A DNA stretch of 7,485 bases from Candidatus Cloacimonadota bacterium. GTDB lineage: Bacteria > Cloacimonadota > Cloacimonadia > Cloacimonadales > TCS61. Below are positions 6,531-7,485 of this stretch, piece by piece. The DNA lies in assembly GCA_016931665.1 (NCBI GenBank), contig JAFGEH010000053.1:1-7485 (forward strand), given 5' to 3'. The position numbers and the translations under genes are program-made. Position 1 is the first letter of the stretch. Each line of letters begins with the position of its first letter. The notes under the pieces were generated by a model. The model saw nothing but the letters and a program-made list of their open reading frames with translations, was not told where the DNA came from and did not search any database.

Positions 6531-7485
6531 TCACTTTTTCCACCGGAAAGCCCCGGCCAGACCCAGCAGGGTGACCAGGAAAATATATCCCGGTTGCAGA
6601 AGAAACCAGTAAGGATAAAATTTCAACTTATTTTTTTCAATCAGGAAAATTTCTCTGCCTCGCGCCAGGAATTTCAAGTCTGCCAGCACTCTGATCCCGA
6701 TCAGCAGCAATCCGAGCCACCAGCAGCAGAAAAGCAGATAGAAAGGCAGCAGGATGAACAGGAAACAGGCGACAAGATACAGGAAGAACTCCGGGTTGAG
6801 GTAGATCTGATGCTTGAGGTTGGAAGCCCAGCGGATTCTCTGATTGAGCAGTTGTTGCCAGCTGCCCGTTGGTCTTGTAGTTACGAAACTGTGTCGGGAG
6901 AAATTATAGACAATCCGCAATCCAGCCCGGCGAAAAAGCTGCATAAGGTTCACATCGTCACCCGACACCAGATGCCCGATCCTGGAGAAGCCTCCTACCA
7001 ATTGAAAAGCCTGGCGGGTATAAGCCAGATTCTGCCCCGAACAGGAAAAATATTTACGGCTTGCTACTGCTCCGGCTGCAGCCAGAAAGATGGAAAGGAA
7101 GTCAAAATGTTCGAATTTCTGCACCAGCGGAGCCTGCTGCCAGTCCGCCAGCCGGGTACGGGAAAATCCTGCAACCATGGCTGTTTCTTCATAGAAGAGC
7201 GCGCTCATGGCTTCCACCCAGTATTGGCTGACCAGGCAATCGGCGTCGGTGGTCAGGATGACATCCCCGGAACTGATGGCTATGGCCTGAGCCAGGGCGT
7301 TTTTTTTGGGAGAACGCACCTGATGACGGTTGACCACATCAACCAGGATGATTTGTGGCCATTTCTGCTGAAATTCCCGGATAATATCGGCGCTGGTGTC
7401 CTGGGAGGAATCATTGGCGATGATTATTTCATAAAGATCCCGGGGATAAGTCTGATTGACCAGGCTGGTGAGCAGGGAAGGGAGA
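6531..7485 (-). CDS. Membrane family 2 glycosyltransferase, 5' end cut by window
   Basis: Family 2 glycosyltransferases move a sugar from a nucleotide-sugar to an acceptor and often build polysaccharide or glycolipid at the inner membrane. The frame is open from base 7484 for 317 codons, and perhaps 25-50 N-terminal residues are missing. Numbering from the first visible codon, a GT-A fold is shown by EIIIANDSS (19-27, nucleotide-binding D25), TDADC (79-83, metal-binding D80 and D82), SGDDVNLM (174-181, likely catalytic acid region) and QRIRW (215-219, the QxxRW motif of processive enzymes). Hydrophobic segments at about 231-250, 252-268 and 292-313 give a C-terminal membrane anchor of about three helices. 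A GTG at 7337 is an internal valine, not the start, because conserved sequence continues upstream. The gene ends 25 bases before the transglutaminase-like gene. Donor and acceptor cannot be told. Confidence 0.93.
   Translation of the reverse strand, partial: LPSLLTSLVNQTYPRDLYEIIIANDSSQDTSADIIREFQQKWPQIILVDVVNRHQVRSPKKNALAQAIAISSGDVILTTDADCLVSQYWVEAMSALFYEETAMVAGFSRTRLADWQQAPLVQKFEHFDFLSIFLAAAGAVASRKYFSCSGQNLAYTRQAFQLVGGFSRIGHLVSGDDVNLMQLFRRAGLRIVYNFSRHSFVTTRPTGSWQQLLNQRIRWASNLKHQIYLNPEFFLYLVACFLFILLPFYLLFCCWWLGLLLIGIRVLADLKFLARGREIFLIEKNKLKFYPYWFLLQPGYIFLVTLLGLAGAFRWKK

Larger units (their letters stand above)
1..7485 (-). other. Seven-gene minus-strand directon, probably co-transcribed
   Basis: All genes face the same way. 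From right to left the spacings are 25, 8, 36, -26, 9 and 13 bases. I found no promoter with good -35 and -10 boxes in any gap, and no hairpin followed by a T-run. The main promoter is therefore expected beyond base 7485 and the terminator before base 1. Promoters inside coding sequence cannot be excluded. Confidence 0.7.

Noticed and set aside
6506..6535. Possible -10 box (TATAAG on the minus strand) before the transglutaminase-like gene
   Set aside because: The best -35 candidate matches only about half the consensus, and transcription would begin at or inside the ribosome site.
7335..7337. GTG as a start codon for a shorter glycosyltransferase
   Set aside because: The frame stays open upstream to the window edge and encodes the conserved nucleotide-binding strand (IIIANDSS), so this GTG is an internal valine.

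Overview
This 7,485-base window carries seven protein-coding genes, all read leftward on the minus strand. Gaps between them are 8 to 36 bases and there is one 26-base overlap. I see no tRNA, rRNA, CRISPR array or insertion sequence, and no stretch over 300 bases lacks a gene. The layout looks like one directon, possibly one operon. The first gene (glycosyltransferase) and the last (aldehyde ferredoxin oxidoreductase) are cut by the window edges.

In transcription order (right to left), the first three genes look like an envelope block. They are a membrane family 2 glycosyltransferase (5' end missing), an exported protein with a transglutaminase-like Cys-His-Asp triad, and an alternative-type GlmU-like protein with a degenerate nucleotidyltransferase N-terminus and a left-handed beta-helix. 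An RNA/translation block follows: a PSP1/RicT-like cysteine-rich protein overlapping rlmN, the 23S rRNA A2503 methyltransferase. Last comes a catabolic/redox block: deoxyribose-phosphate aldolase (deoC) with an unusual four-cysteine C-terminal tail, then the N-terminal 349 residues of a tungsten-type aldehyde ferredoxin oxidoreductase (AOR).

The likely host is an anaerobic, non-model bacterium. AOR points to ferredoxin-based anaerobic metabolism. The GlmU-like protein is the type I associate with Bacteroidetes and related FCB-group bacteria, so a Cloacimonadota- or Marinimicrobia-like lineage is plausible. This is inference from gene families, not a sequence match.

The most interesting points are the DeoC-AOR adjacency, which could pass acetaldehyde from deoxyribose breakdown to a ferredoxin-reducing enzyme, and the paired CxxCP motifs added to the end of DeoC. 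The exported transglutaminase-like protein next to the GlmU-like gene is also poorly explained. I found no convincing wholly new system; the novelty lies in these combinations.
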